From NCBI GenBank assembly GCA_947396885.1, contig OX377202.1, forward strand, positions 107,774,221 to 107,838,220: 64,000 nucleotides of DNA, given 5' to 3'. This document shows, piece by piece, positions 54,500-63,601 of the stretch (position 1 is the first letter of the stretch; every line of letters starts with the position of its first letter). Position numbers and translations under genes: made by a program. The stretch comes from Heligmosomoides polygyrus polygyrus (Eukaryota > Nematoda > Chromadorea > Rhabditida > Heligmosomidae). The notes beneath the pieces are model-generated. The model was not told the DNA's origin. It ran no database searches and saw nothing but the letters and a program-made list of their open reading frames with translations.

Positions 54500-54980
54500 A
54501 TGGAAACGCCTGGTCGGTCATCCTCGGTTCCTGCGATCAAAAGAAGACACGTTGAAATTCTTTCTTCTGACACGGACCAGATTCTCGTAAATATGATCGT
54601 CAACTTCCCAACTAGTGACTTTCATCCATATCTAAAGTTGATTCTTGATGCTCTGGTCGATACCTGAGAGCAGCTGAAGTCCCTCAAAGACTTTTGTCAT
54701 AAGATCAATTAGGAGAACGTTGCGCTTAGGTCAGAGAATCTCAAGATGAACCAAATTCTTCAATCACAGGATTCTCATGTTAACTCGCATGAATCTTTTT
54801 CGCCTGCTCGGTCTTCACAGACCGCGCCTGTTGTATCTCCTTCATACAATTAAGATCAAGACTTGGAACGTGCGCGTTCAATAGTTTTATCTGGTGTTCC
54901 CGAATCATCTTCTATGTCGTCCATTGAGAAAGCCTCCAATGATCTTAAATTTGCCCATTCTGTGCTGAATCATTTGAATG
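54500..54980 (+). pseudogene. ORF1 of a CR1-type retrotransposon, broken, cut by the gap
   Basis: The ATG at 54500 opens METPGRSSSVPAIKRRHVEI. Further on are a coiled-coil-like stretch (EQLKSLKDFCHKIN; ENVALRSENLKMNQILQSQD) and ERARSIVLSGVPESSSMSSI. The last resembles the first strand of the RRM-like or nucleic-acid-binding domain of LINE ORF1 proteins. Three stops (TGA after LVDT, TAG after HKIN, TAA after PSYN) interrupt it. The rest is lost in the N gap at 54981. Confidence 0.65.
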
Positions 54981-55180
54981 NNNNNNNNNNNNNNNNNNNN
55001 NNNNNNNNNNNNNNNNNNNNNNNNNNNNNNNNNNNNNNNNNNNNNNNNNNNNNNNNNNNNNNNNNNNNNNNNNNNNNNNNNNNNNNNNNNNNNNNNNNNN
55101 NNNNNNNNNNNNNNNNNNNNNNNNNNNNNNNNNNNNNNNNNNNNNNNNNNNNNNNNNNNNNNNNNNNNNNNNNNNNNNNN
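54981..55180. other. Assembly gap (200 N)
   Basis: 200 unknown bases, the same placeholder length as at 7342-7541, inside a retrotransposon. Confidence 0.99.
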
Positions 55181-57066
55181 ATCTTCATGTTCAGGGAAAT
55201 TTGGTATAGCTTTCTTTGAAACATTTTAGTTCGGCTGGTCGTATGAGTGTAATGATGTGGAAATTTTACATTTCGATAAAAATTGAAATACGTTTTGTTT
55301 TAAACGTAATGAAAAACGGATCGCGCCATGCACTCCAGCTTGTCGAGACTTTTATCCGATTGATAGTGTGAATGCTGCTTACGTGGTGCATCAAAAGGTA
55401 CATGTGTGTTTTACAAATGTTTTCGTGGTATCGTTTACAGGTGTGGAACTTCATGCACACAAAATTTTTTGTTATCAGTCGGATAAAAATCACGACGTCT
55501 TATACGAGGAAGTGGCGTAATCCTTTTTTTGTTACTGAAAATGGCAGACTTTCTGCTTTGAAGAAGAAATAAATTTATATTTTTAAACTTTATTTTTCAT
55601 AAAAAATAAAATTTAAACAATTTTAAACAGTGTGTTCACTTACTGTGTAGACGAATTAGAACTTCAAAGAAAGCCTCACTAAATTTTCGTTGATCAAAAA
55701 TTACTCTAACCTTCGTGCAGTCTCTAGTTTAATGTAGGAATTCATTTCAATTTGGAAAGCATCGCTTTGATTTCATAAGCATCATGCTTTTTTAGAAGCG
55801 TGTCCAATTTATCGTGAAAATCGTGCTTTGCCGTTCTTCACATTTAACCTAGTTATGGGGATTTTTTACGGTATCGTCGTTAATATAATTTTGGTGAAAT
55901 ACAAATACTACCATTTAAAATATTTATTTCTGTTGGTAAGACACACCCTTGTTGTGACTGCTTGATGATTTTCTTCAAAGAGGTAGGAAATAATATATTT
56001 CGAGCAATTACCTCGCTGACCTACATATTACAGTCAGCCACCGTGTCACCATACAAAGACATTCTCCAAAAGTGCGGTGAGCTTTTGCGATGCAATTTTT
56101 AAAGAATCTAGGGTACCGTGTGCGAAGTCTAAAACTGTAGACAATTTTTTCGGAATGCTCTTCTGTGGTCGAAAAAAGGCGTGTGAAAACATGAGCGAAG
56201 TTTATCCCGTGCCACCCCCATCGAATGTGGTCGGTTAGCGCAGTGCGTAGTCTTCTCGCTTCACAGGAACGTGGTGTAGGGTATTTTCTTGTTTTCACCT
56301 CTTAGACCTCTTCTTTATTTCGGTTTAAAATGTAACAAACCTAGCGGTCCGGTTTGTCAACTGTAAAAGAAGCTCCTGAAGAGCTGGACCCGTAGTGGGT
56401 AAAAGCACATAAAGACTGAAGTAAGAGAGTTTATCTTACATAAATCTCCCGGTTGCAGCATTATACAAACTTACACATTTTATAGCAGCATAGATGCCGG
56501 GGGAGGGCCGCGTTAGTAGTTGCTAGCACCTCTCCTTTTATAGGGACTACCCCTAGGAGAGTACGGTGGCCTCTGTGAATGGCCGCGGGGTGCTATCGAG
56601 CTTGGCGAGTGAAGAGAGGGAGCAGTCTCCCCGAAGAAGCGCGGCTCGGTGTTGTGTTCTACACCGCAACAAAAACTTGGATGCAAAAGTGCTTTCGTGT
56701 AAACAGAGAGTTACTAGTGATATAACATGTTTATGTGTGTTTGCTCCAAATGTTTGAGATTTCTACCATTTTCATCCAGCCGACACCTGGCTGGACCTAG
56801 GCGACCCGAATCAAACGTTTCTCACAACCCAAGTGGTACCATCTCGTTTTTGCTCAACACAGCGGCAAACCAAAGTCGAGCTTATGAAAAGTGTTATTGG
56901 TCGTTTTGATTCTCTCATAAATTGTATCCATCTCTTGTACTACAAAAGAAGGTATCGATTTTCTTAAATCTTTGGCTTTGTAAGTGCCGTGAGGCCCGTC
57001 ATTCCCAATTTCTTTACCTTTCCATTTAACTGCTTTGTCTATGGAAAAGCTAGCTCTGTCTAGCGC
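55181..57066. other. Region without recognised gene
   Basis: An imperfect inverted repeat is visible: 55305-55365 pairs with about 55475-55540 (GTAATGAAAAACGGAT; ATCCGATTGATA against TATCAGTCGGAT). TTAGCGCAGTGCGTAG near 56237 resembles a Pol III A box, but no B box follows. A GC-rich patch lies at 56495-56660, with a 63-codon frame of no known family. Confidence 0.35.
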
Positions 57067-58193
57067 ACAATACCGCTTAAATTCTTTGCAAAAAAGACGC
57101 TGTGCGACGGATTAATCCGTCACAAAGCGTCGCATTGCCATAACTCTTTTCAAAGTTATCTGTTTAAAATCTAATTAACACCATTAGAAGCCTTGTCTCA
57201 TTTTCTATCCAGCGATCTGAACAACATCTAAACGACTGCACAGTGACCTAGTTATGAAGCTTTTTCGCAAGGGCAGCGAGCGGCCCGCCGAAGCGCAGCC
57301 CCAAACTTGTTTCGGCGGCTGAAGGGGTGAAAATGATTTTCAGTTTGAATACGGACAATATTACATCCCTGAAAAACTCGCAACGAGCCGAGAAATGCTG
57401 TTGAGTTGATTTTTCGAATAAACTCATCCATAAAGAGGTAATCGACTGAAACAAAATTTTCTGTTGTTTTCGCCAAATTTTGGCCGCATAGAAATCTACT
57501 TTGAACGGCTAACATCTTTTCGTTCTTTTTAGATTCGAATGTGCTTGTGGTTTACTGTAGACCACAAAAAAACCCGGCTTTCGTACTTATCTTGTACAGG
57601 AGCAACCGGGGTTCAAAGATAGGAGAAATCCTACGCCGGATATTGAGATTGGACCAATCCCTTGTTCGAAAAAAGAAAATCTAGTAATTTCTCTGTCTAT
57701 TTCTCAAAGCCATTTTACACGTTTTATAAAGGCCATCGTTTCCGCAATAGAATAGTAGAATACTGTCTTTTGTAGCAGGCTACTAGTTGGGTAATTCTTA
57801 TCCGAATCTTAGGTTTCCGCGCGTTTGCGCTTATCCGAAATCGGGCCTATGTTATTCAAAATTGGCACTATTTAGTACCACAATGACAATAGAGGTTTTC
57901 TGAGTTTCGATGAACCTCGTCAACGAAAAGCCTTAAGGACATGTCACTGGGGATCTCGGAGGGGTCGTAAATCAATTAACGGAGCCGAGGAAGCAAAAGC
58001 TTCATAACTAGGTCACTGTGCAATCGTCTTAGATGATGCTTAGATCGCTGGATAGAAAATGAGACGGGACTTCTAATGGTGTTAATTAGATTTTAAACAA
58101 ATAATTTTGAAAAGAGTTATGGCAATGCGACGCTTTGTGGCGAATTAATCCGTCGCAGAGCGTCTTTTTTGCAAAGAATTTGAGCGGTGTTGT
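57067..58193. mobile_element. Foldback element with about 200-bp inverted repeats
   Basis: The arms 57067-57266 and 57992-58193 complement each other (ACAATACCGCTTAAATTC at the left end, GAATTTGAGCGGTGTTGT at the right). Each arm contains a further hairpin, GACGGATTAATCCGTC. The 725-bp middle has no recognisable transposase. Target-site duplications are not obvious. Confidence 0.8.
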
Positions 58194-58475
58194 ATGTATT
58201 TACAACAACGGTGCTTATTGTAGCCCTGTAGGTCGAAGTGCGTTACTTTTTTACGGTCTACCTCAGCTTCAATTCAACCACGTTGGCCCTTAGCTTCGTT
58301 TCCCTCTTCCACTGAAAAACACAGTGGGAAAGTTATTTTATTTGTTTGGATTTCGTCTAAGCACTAGTGTGTGCACGCGACGTTATGGTAAGCTTCGCTG
58401 TTGATTCATCGCATGGCGTTCGATATGGGAGCTCATCGTTACGTCATCGTTTGTCGCTCGTCGCGTACACACTAA

Positions 58476-58617
58476 AGGCCTTCGCACACTTTCGCCGCCA
58501 CGCGGCAGCCCTATCTTTAAGCATGGGGCAGAGACGCAGAATCGCCTCGCGAGGCAAATCGATATCTACAGCAATCGTGGTGCCGCGCCGCGTGGCAGCG
58601 AAAGTGTGCGAAGGCCT
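58476..58617. mobile_element. MITE train, element 1
   Basis: TAA at 58473-58475 and 58618-58620. Ends AAGGCCTTCGCACACTTTCG and CGAAAGTGTGCGAAGGCCTT. Close to the family at 16385. Confidence 0.85.
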
Positions 58618-58620
58618 TAA

Positions 58621-58750
58621 GGCCCCGTTTATACTTCGTCGCGGCGCGACGCGATGGCCACGCAATAAGGCCAAATTGATCGCGTCGCACAATCAATATG
58701 GCCACTATACGTGGCGTCGTGTCACGCCGCGACGAAGTATAAACGGGGCC
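58621..58750. mobile_element. MITE train, element 2
   Basis: Begins directly after the TAA of element 1 and ends at TAA 58751-58753. Ends GGCCCCGTTTATACTTCGTC and GACGAAGTATAAACGGGGCC are perfect complements. Confidence 0.9.
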
Positions 58751-58753
58751 TAA

Positions 58754-58887
58754 GGGGTCGATTAGTGTGCGCGCGACGCGCGACGCGATGCATGTGTAGT
58801 GGCCAAATTGATCGAGCGACGCGATTGATCAATTCGTCCACTACACATGGGATCGCGTCGCGCGTCGCGCGCACACTAAAGAAGGCC
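58754..58887. mobile_element. MITE train, element 3
   Basis: Between TAA 58751-58753 and TAA 58888-58890. The left end GGGGTCGATTAGTGTGCGCG pairs with CGCGCACACTAAAGAAGGCC, imperfectly at the extreme end. Same family as element 7. Confidence 0.75.
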
Positions 58888-58890
58888 TAA

Positions 58891-59036
58891 AGGCCCCCAC
58901 AGAGTTCTGCGGCAACGCCGCTCGCCGCAATGGTTAAGGATAGGGCAGGGAAGCCGCCGGCGGCGAGCTCTGCGTCTCTGCCCTATGATGAAGGATAGGG
59001 CAGCGGCAACGCCGTAGAACTCTGGGGGGGGGCCTT
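58891..59036. mobile_element. MITE train, element 4
   Basis: Between TAA 58888-58890 and TAA 59037-59039. Ends AGGCCCCCACAGAGTTCTGC and AGAACTCTGGGGGGGGGCCT. Same family as elements 6 and 8. Confidence 0.85.
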
Positions 59037-59368
59037 TAAGGCCGGAAACAGAGTTCGGCGGCACCGCACCGCGAGCTCGTCCGTTCACCTCTGCGACAGT
59101 GAAGGGACCAACTCACCACAGTGGTGGGATCTATGCCGCGGATGAGTTGTCTCGGTGCCGCATGCCGCGAGGACAGTCGCAGTTGTCGGCGGCATCCAGC
59201 GGTGGCGCAGTGCCAGGTAGTGCGGCATCGCTCCGCTGAGGTGCGTGGTCCACTTCGAACCACCCCGACTGCGGAGTGCGATCTCGTCCAGACGCTTTTT
59301 TTTACAATTTATTGACGTTTCTATGGCGCTCTGTGTTGTTTTTTGTTTCTAGCATCTCCTTCTATATA

Positions 59369-60306
59369 CAGGGTGCGGCAAAATTACCCGTGCACCTAAA
59401 CATTTTAAAAATTTTCGCCTTTTTTCCAAAAATGTTCTGCTTTACTCGCCTGAGATATGTTGAATGAACATTGTGGAATACATACGTATTTGAGTACAAA
59501 AGGGTTAGGCATCGGCGGATGGAGAAGAGGAGAATGGGGAGCTGTAAAAGGTTGCTGCAAGGATTTACGGTGACAAGCGCTCAAGACATCCTCTTCAGCG
59601 ATGAAAAGATTCTCACGTTGAATCCAGGCTTCAACTTCCAAAATGAGAGGATTACTGGGGACTCGCTTGCTGATGCTACCGCCAAAGGACGACTTCAGGA
59701 AAGTGCGAAACAGCCTCACTCCATTGTGGTTTGGGGACGAGCCACATCTTCAGGAAAAACTCCACTTGCTTTTTTTCGACGCTGGCGTAAAAATCAACGC
59801 AGCAGTTTACAAGGATATCCTGAAAAAAAGTTCTCAAGCCGTGGGCCGATCCTCACTTCGGAGAAGCCAACCGGTGCTTTCAACAAGATTCTGCTCCGGC
59901 ACACAAAGCGAAGGTGGTCCAGGACTGGTGCGACGAGCAGCTGCCTGACTTCGCCACACACGACGGATGGCCCTCTAATTCTGCGGACCTTAACCAGCTG
60001 GATTGTTCTGTGTGGGCACCCTTAGAGGAAAAAGCTTGCTCTACCATACACCTTGTACTCTCCTAAAGAAGCGCTTTTGAAATCCTGGGACGAAATTAAT
60101 AAACCGTACATGCGTGCCACATGCGAAGCGTTTGTCGAACTTTTGAAGGAGTGTGTGGAGGCTGAAGGCGATCACCTCGAAAGCTGTTAGCATGCTTTGA
60201 ATTGCATGTTTGTAGTAGATGAATTTGATAGTTAGAATTGATCTGCGAAGTATGATTTAAAAACGCTGTTGAATTTTTAGTGCAGGGGTCATTTTGCCGC
60301 ACCCTG
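59369..60306 (+). mobile_element. maT (DD37D) element with intact terminal repeats
   Basis: The ends CAGGGTGCGGCAAAATTACC and GTCATTTTGCCGCACCCTG are inverted repeats of about 25 bp, flanked by TA (59367-59368 and 60307-60308). At 938 bp the N-terminal DNA-binding part of the transposase gene is missing. Confidence 0.9.
59471..60190 (+). pseudogene. maT transposase catalytic domain, frameshifted
   Basis: In order: SAQDILFSDEKIL (first Asp), HSIVVWGRATSSGKTPLAFF, DAGVKINAAVYKDILKK, CFQQDSAPAHKAKVVQDWCD (second Asp) and GWPSNSADLNQLDCSVWAPL (third Asp). By eye 37 residues separate the second and third Asp, the spacing that defines the maT group. All three catalytic residues are present, but at least two frame changes separate them. 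Ends VEAEGDHLESC, stop near 60190. Confidence 0.85.
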
Positions 60307-60384
60307 TAATCCCCTCGCCATGTCCAAAGCCGCCAGGTGCATCGCGGCATGGCGGCATGCCGCCGAACTCTGTTTCCAGCCTAA

Positions 60385-60527
60385 AGGCTCCCACAGAGTT
60401 CTGCGGCCGCGCCGCAGCCCTATGCTTAACCATAGGGCAGAGACGCAGAGCTCGCCGCCAGCGGCGTCCGTGCCCTATCCTTAACCATAGCGGCGAGCGG
60501 CGTTGCCGCAGAACTCTGTGGGGGTCT
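60385..60527. mobile_element. MITE train, element 6
   Basis: Between TAA 60382-60384 and TAA 60528-60530. Ends AGGCTCCCACAGAGTTCTGC and GCAGAACTCTGTGGGGGTCT. The centre repeats CCCTATGCTTAACCATAGGG. Confidence 0.85.
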
Positions 60528-60962
60528 TAAGGGGTCGTTTAGTGTGCACGCAACGCGCGACGCGATGTAATGATAAGCTCCGAGATTGATCCATCGCATC
60601 GTGCGATCTATGTGGAAGCCTATCATAATACCGCGTCGCGCGTTGTGTGCACTAGGGGTTCACATTTAACGGTTAACGATTTGACGAATTTAACGAATTA
60701 ACGGCATTTTTCGTTAAAATCTGGCTTAACGACTTAACGGAAATTTTTAGAAATTTAACTGAATTTTTAACGGAAGTTTTTCTCAGTGAGTTTTTCACAT
60801 TCGCCCTTAATCTTCACTAATTTTGCAGGTCTCATCCTCCCGATTAGAACTGTTCCTGAAAAAACTAATGAAATCAGCAAGAATATTTTTATGTTTCCAT
60901 GGATTTGTTTTGATTTTTTGTTCCATGGATTTGTTTTGATTTTTTGGAAATAATGCATTTTG

Positions 60963-61266
60963 TGAGCGCGTGCAGCGCACTCGGAAGAGGTGCTTGCTGT
61001 CGCGTGTACCCGATATCATGTGCCCGGTTCGGATTTCCCGCTCGAGCAAACCAAGCCTTTCTTCCCTCCGGGGTCGGAGAATCGGTAGAATTGGTATCAT
61101 TCTTGTCTGGTAGGGAGGAAGCGCTGAATTCTTCATCGGCTGACCACCGCAAGTCATATATACGGCCAAACACGCATTCAAATCCCCTCCACGATATCCC
61201 ATAGAAGTAGAATGCGTGGCGCATTCCAAAAGGGATTGAGTAACGCCCTCCTTTATTCTTATCCTT
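60963..61266 (+). mobile_element. tRNA-derived SINE with 12-bp duplication
   Basis: TAATGCATTTTG stands at 60951-60962 and 61267-61278. The head has an A-box-like GCAGCGCACTCGG and a B-box-like CGGTTCGGATTTCCC about 55 bases later, which fits a Pol III promoter from a tRNA. The tail is CTCCTTTATTCTTATCCTTT. This is the best-delimited member of the SINE found in every unit U copy. Confidence 0.85.
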
Positions 61267-61415
61267 TAATGCATTTTGGAGCAAGAAATTACCTCTCCGA
61301 ACCCATAAGCACGTTAACAAATCCACAATGATGCTTGTCTATTCTCCTCGTAAGATGTGCCTATCCTCACCTGGCGTTGCTTATCCCAGAATACTCTTGC
61401 TCGCCACCTGGAACA

Positions 61416-61469
61416 GGTGAGACGGAGAGGATGCTTTCGGCCGTTGGACGTATTTTGAATGATTTTTGA
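61416..61469 (+). pseudogene. hAT transposase C-terminal remnant
   Basis: The frame reads GETERMLSAVGRILNDF, stop. It resembles the SAxTERxFSxxGxI core of the hAT dimerisation domain. Upstream, MCLSSPGVAYPRILLLATWN lies in a nearby frame. The catalytic part is absent, so the element is non-autonomous. Confidence 0.6.
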
Positions 61470-62208
61470 AAAAAGCTAATAACAAAAATTTGGGAAGCTG
61501 CTTTTCCTGAACGTTAACAACACCGACGACGTGTCACACCTTGCGGCTGCGTAGGACGTTGTGACATGATGTCGTGTCACGGTCCTGACGTTGCAATGGA
61601 TTGGTCTCGAGCACCAGGCGCTCGAAATTTGTGCTTTCGGCAACGTGTTAACATCCCACTGATAGGCTTTTAATTGTATTTTTATTAGATCTTTCTGTAC
61701 CTAATGGGCTGAGGTCCGCACCGAGATTGTATGTATATGCTCGTAGAGCAGCCACACAAAACGGTTTCGAAAAGAACCAGGAAGGGGGGGGGGGAACTCC
61801 GGGTTCTGCCTGATCGCACATTTTAAGATGCGCTGTCGGTGACCATCTTCAATGATAATTTCTCAGCTGTTTTTATTTCGCATCCATAGACAATTTGTTG
61901 TTGAAGGCTTGTTTATTTTTCTATGTTGAATTGTTTATTTTAATTGCAGTGTTGCACTACATTCCTTGAACTTAAGCTGTTGACCTTTTGAAATAAACAT
62001 TGTGAAGTTGAAAACCATAAGTTTTTCCTTGATGTTTTTCACTTCAAATAATAGTTTGCAGCTATTTGTGTTTTTTAACGAAATTTAACGATTTACAGGA
62101 AATTTAACGAAAATTTCCCGTTAAAAATGTCGTTAAAAAAATTTAACGCACAGAATTTTTGTGTGCACCCCTGGTGTGCACACTAAACGATCCCTAAACG
62201 ATTCCTAA

Positions 62209-62356
62209 AGGCCCCCACACACATCTGCAGCAACGCCGCTCGCCGCTATGGTTAAAGATAGGGCAGGGACGCCGCCGGCGGCGAGCTCTGCGCCCCTGCC
62301 GATGGTTAAGAATAGGGCCGCGGCGTTGCTGCAGAAGTGTGCCTGGGAGGGAGCCT
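62209..62356. mobile_element. MITE train, element 8
   Basis: TAA at 62206-62208 and 62357-62359, only 8 bases after the TAA of element 7. Ends AGGCCCCCACACACATCTGC and GCAGAAGTGTGCCTGGGAGG then GAGCCT. Family of elements 4 and 6. Confidence 0.8.
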
Positions 62357-62440
62357 TAAGGAAACGTGCGAAACGAAATCAAGGCCAATTCTTTCCTTTT
62401 CATTCTTCTACAGTTAAAGTTGTGGTAAATGTCGAGCCGT

Positions 62441-62557
62441 GGGCATGCGGGAACGCGCTGTTGCTTCTACCGTAATCGCGGCAGCCTATCCTGTGCCTCG
62501 CCGATGCCTGATTGGCTGCCGTGGCTACGGTAGGAGCAACGGCGCGTTCCTGCACCC
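62441..62557. repeat. Palindrome, probable MITE
   Basis: GGGCATGCGGGAACGCGCTG followed by TTGCTTCTACCG pairs with CGGTAGGAGCAACGGCGCG followed by TTCCTGCACCC around 62499. A target-site duplication is not obvious. Confidence 0.7.
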
Positions 62558-62805
62558 GCTGATCGTTCCCCGCAGTATGTCTTCGCGACATGTGACAGAT
62601 TCGAAACAGGTCCGATTCTGTGAATTGAAGCTGTTGTTGAATTCGGCCTCTAGGTCCAATATCAAGTATATCAGGTGTGTCCCTTGCTGCAAACGGTTTG
62701 GTTTTTTGTCTGAATCGCTCTTGCAAATCGTTTTTGTACCAACGTCTTCGTAATAAAACACCTATATCACACTCTAACTGCTTTATTTCAACACTATTGT
62801 TGCAG
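62558..62805. other. Presumed intron or upstream sequence of the F-box gene
   Basis: A frame from 62580 (MSSRHVTDSKQVRFCELKLL...) is open to the exon's neighbourhood but has no domain. A polypyrimidine stretch precedes the acceptor at 62804-62805. Confidence 0.35.
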
Positions 62806-62934
62806 GAAGAACTGGAAGCGGAGTCGGACGCTGCAGCAGCAGAGGCTGTGCCTCATTTTGACGTCTTTCCAACTGAGTTGCTATGTCGAATTTTCAACTA
62901 CCTCGAGCTGAAAGAAAGAGCAAAAGCAGAAAGG
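62806..62934 (+). CDS. F-box domain exon of a host gene
   Basis: The 129-nt exon (43 codons, phase 0 at both ends) lies between ACTATTGTTGCAG and GTGAGAG. It encodes an acidic Ala-rich lead (EELEAESDAAAAEAVPHF) and then DVFPTELLCRIFNYLELKER then AKAER, an F-box. This motif binds Skp1 and recruits substrates to SCF ubiquitin ligases. LPxELLxxIFxYL is matched well (Phe replaces the usual Leu before Pro). The next exon should supply VCKxW and the substrate-binding repeats. It was not found before the mariner at 63602 and may lie beyond the window. This is the most convincing host coding sequence here. Confidence 0.7.
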
Positions 62935-63599
62935 GTGAGAGTTTTTTTGTGCTGCAGCTTCATCTTATGCTACTCTCTGGCAATTCCACTATTCTCGACA
63001 ATTCCCTTTAGGTATGCTCCAGATGGCGTAACATTCTTACTTCACGAGACTGTCCACTGGCTGATGTTGTGGTTGTGAATCTCTTCGAGCCGAAGGTTTG
63101 GGCGGATACGATCGCTAAAAATCGATACACAACGTAAATAGATTTTCTTCATGGAGTGACTCACTTTCTGGTGCATGCCATACATAATTCTCTAGCGAAC
63201 AATCTTGTGCGATGCTTTCAATAGATCTTACGTAACCCCCCTGTGCAATTCAAAAGAATCTTTCCGAGCGCCGCATTCTGAGGCAACGTCGTCAGCGCAC
63301 GATAACGCGACGTCACCATCTAGACATACAATGGCGTCCAAAAGTTTGTGAACGCTTGCATCTTTCGCCAGAACTCGCTTCAAATCAGCTTTAAAAATGT
63401 GAAATTTGGATATCTTGTGACAATTAACAAATCTTCCTATATCGTAACATCAATGCTGTTCTGTATCGGTCCTTCTAGATTTCAAGCATAAAAACGGAAA
63501 AAAATCGTGAAGTCAGCCACATAGGTTGCAGTAATTCAGTAGCCTTCTTTGCTACCAAAGTCAGACAAGTTATACACTGAAACAATGCAGCTTTACTAT
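62935..63599. other. Presumed intron of the F-box gene
   Basis: No further exon recognised. The frame read through from the exon to 63078 is intronic. AT-rich, without repeats I can delimit. Confidence 0.4.
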
Positions 63600-63601
63600 T
63601 A

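Larger units (their letters stand above)
59040..60381. mobile_element. MITE train, element 5, split by a maT element
   Basis: Between TAA 59037-59039 and TAA 60382-60384. Ends GGCCGGAAACAGAGTTCGGC and GCCGAACTCTGTTTCCAGCC. The maT element at 59369-60306 is inserted inside. Without it the MITE is about 400 bp. Confidence 0.85.
60653..62173. mobile_element. hAT-type element with 8-bp target duplication
   Basis: GTGTGCAC stands at 60645-60652 and 62174-62181. The ends TAGGGGTTCACATTTAACGG and GTGTGCACCCCTG form the short terminal repeats typical of hAT (CAGGGGTG type). Sub-terminal regions are dense in TTAACG/CGTTAA words (60660-60775 and 62080-62155). An AAATAACG-poor middle contains a SINE and a small transposase remnant. 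Confidence 0.85.
60531..62194. mobile_element. MITE train, element 7, split by a hAT element
   Basis: Between TAA 60528-60530 and TAA 62195-62197. The left end GGGGTCGTTTAGTGTGCACG pairs with GTGCACACTAAACGATCCC at the right. Removing the hAT and one copy of its duplication leaves a MITE of about 135 bp, of the same family as element 3. Confidence 0.8.

Noticed and set aside
54863..55229. Reading frames across the second gap
   Set aside because: They run through unknown bases. Only the part before 54981 is supported, as CR1 ORF1.
56220..56275. tRNA gene (TTAGCGCAGTGCGTAG)
   Set aside because: Only an A-box-like word is present. There is no T arm or acceptor stem downstream.
58367..58753. 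128-codon Arg-rich protein and its antisense partners
   Set aside because: It spans two MITEs of the train. The frames arise from palindromic GC-rich repeats.
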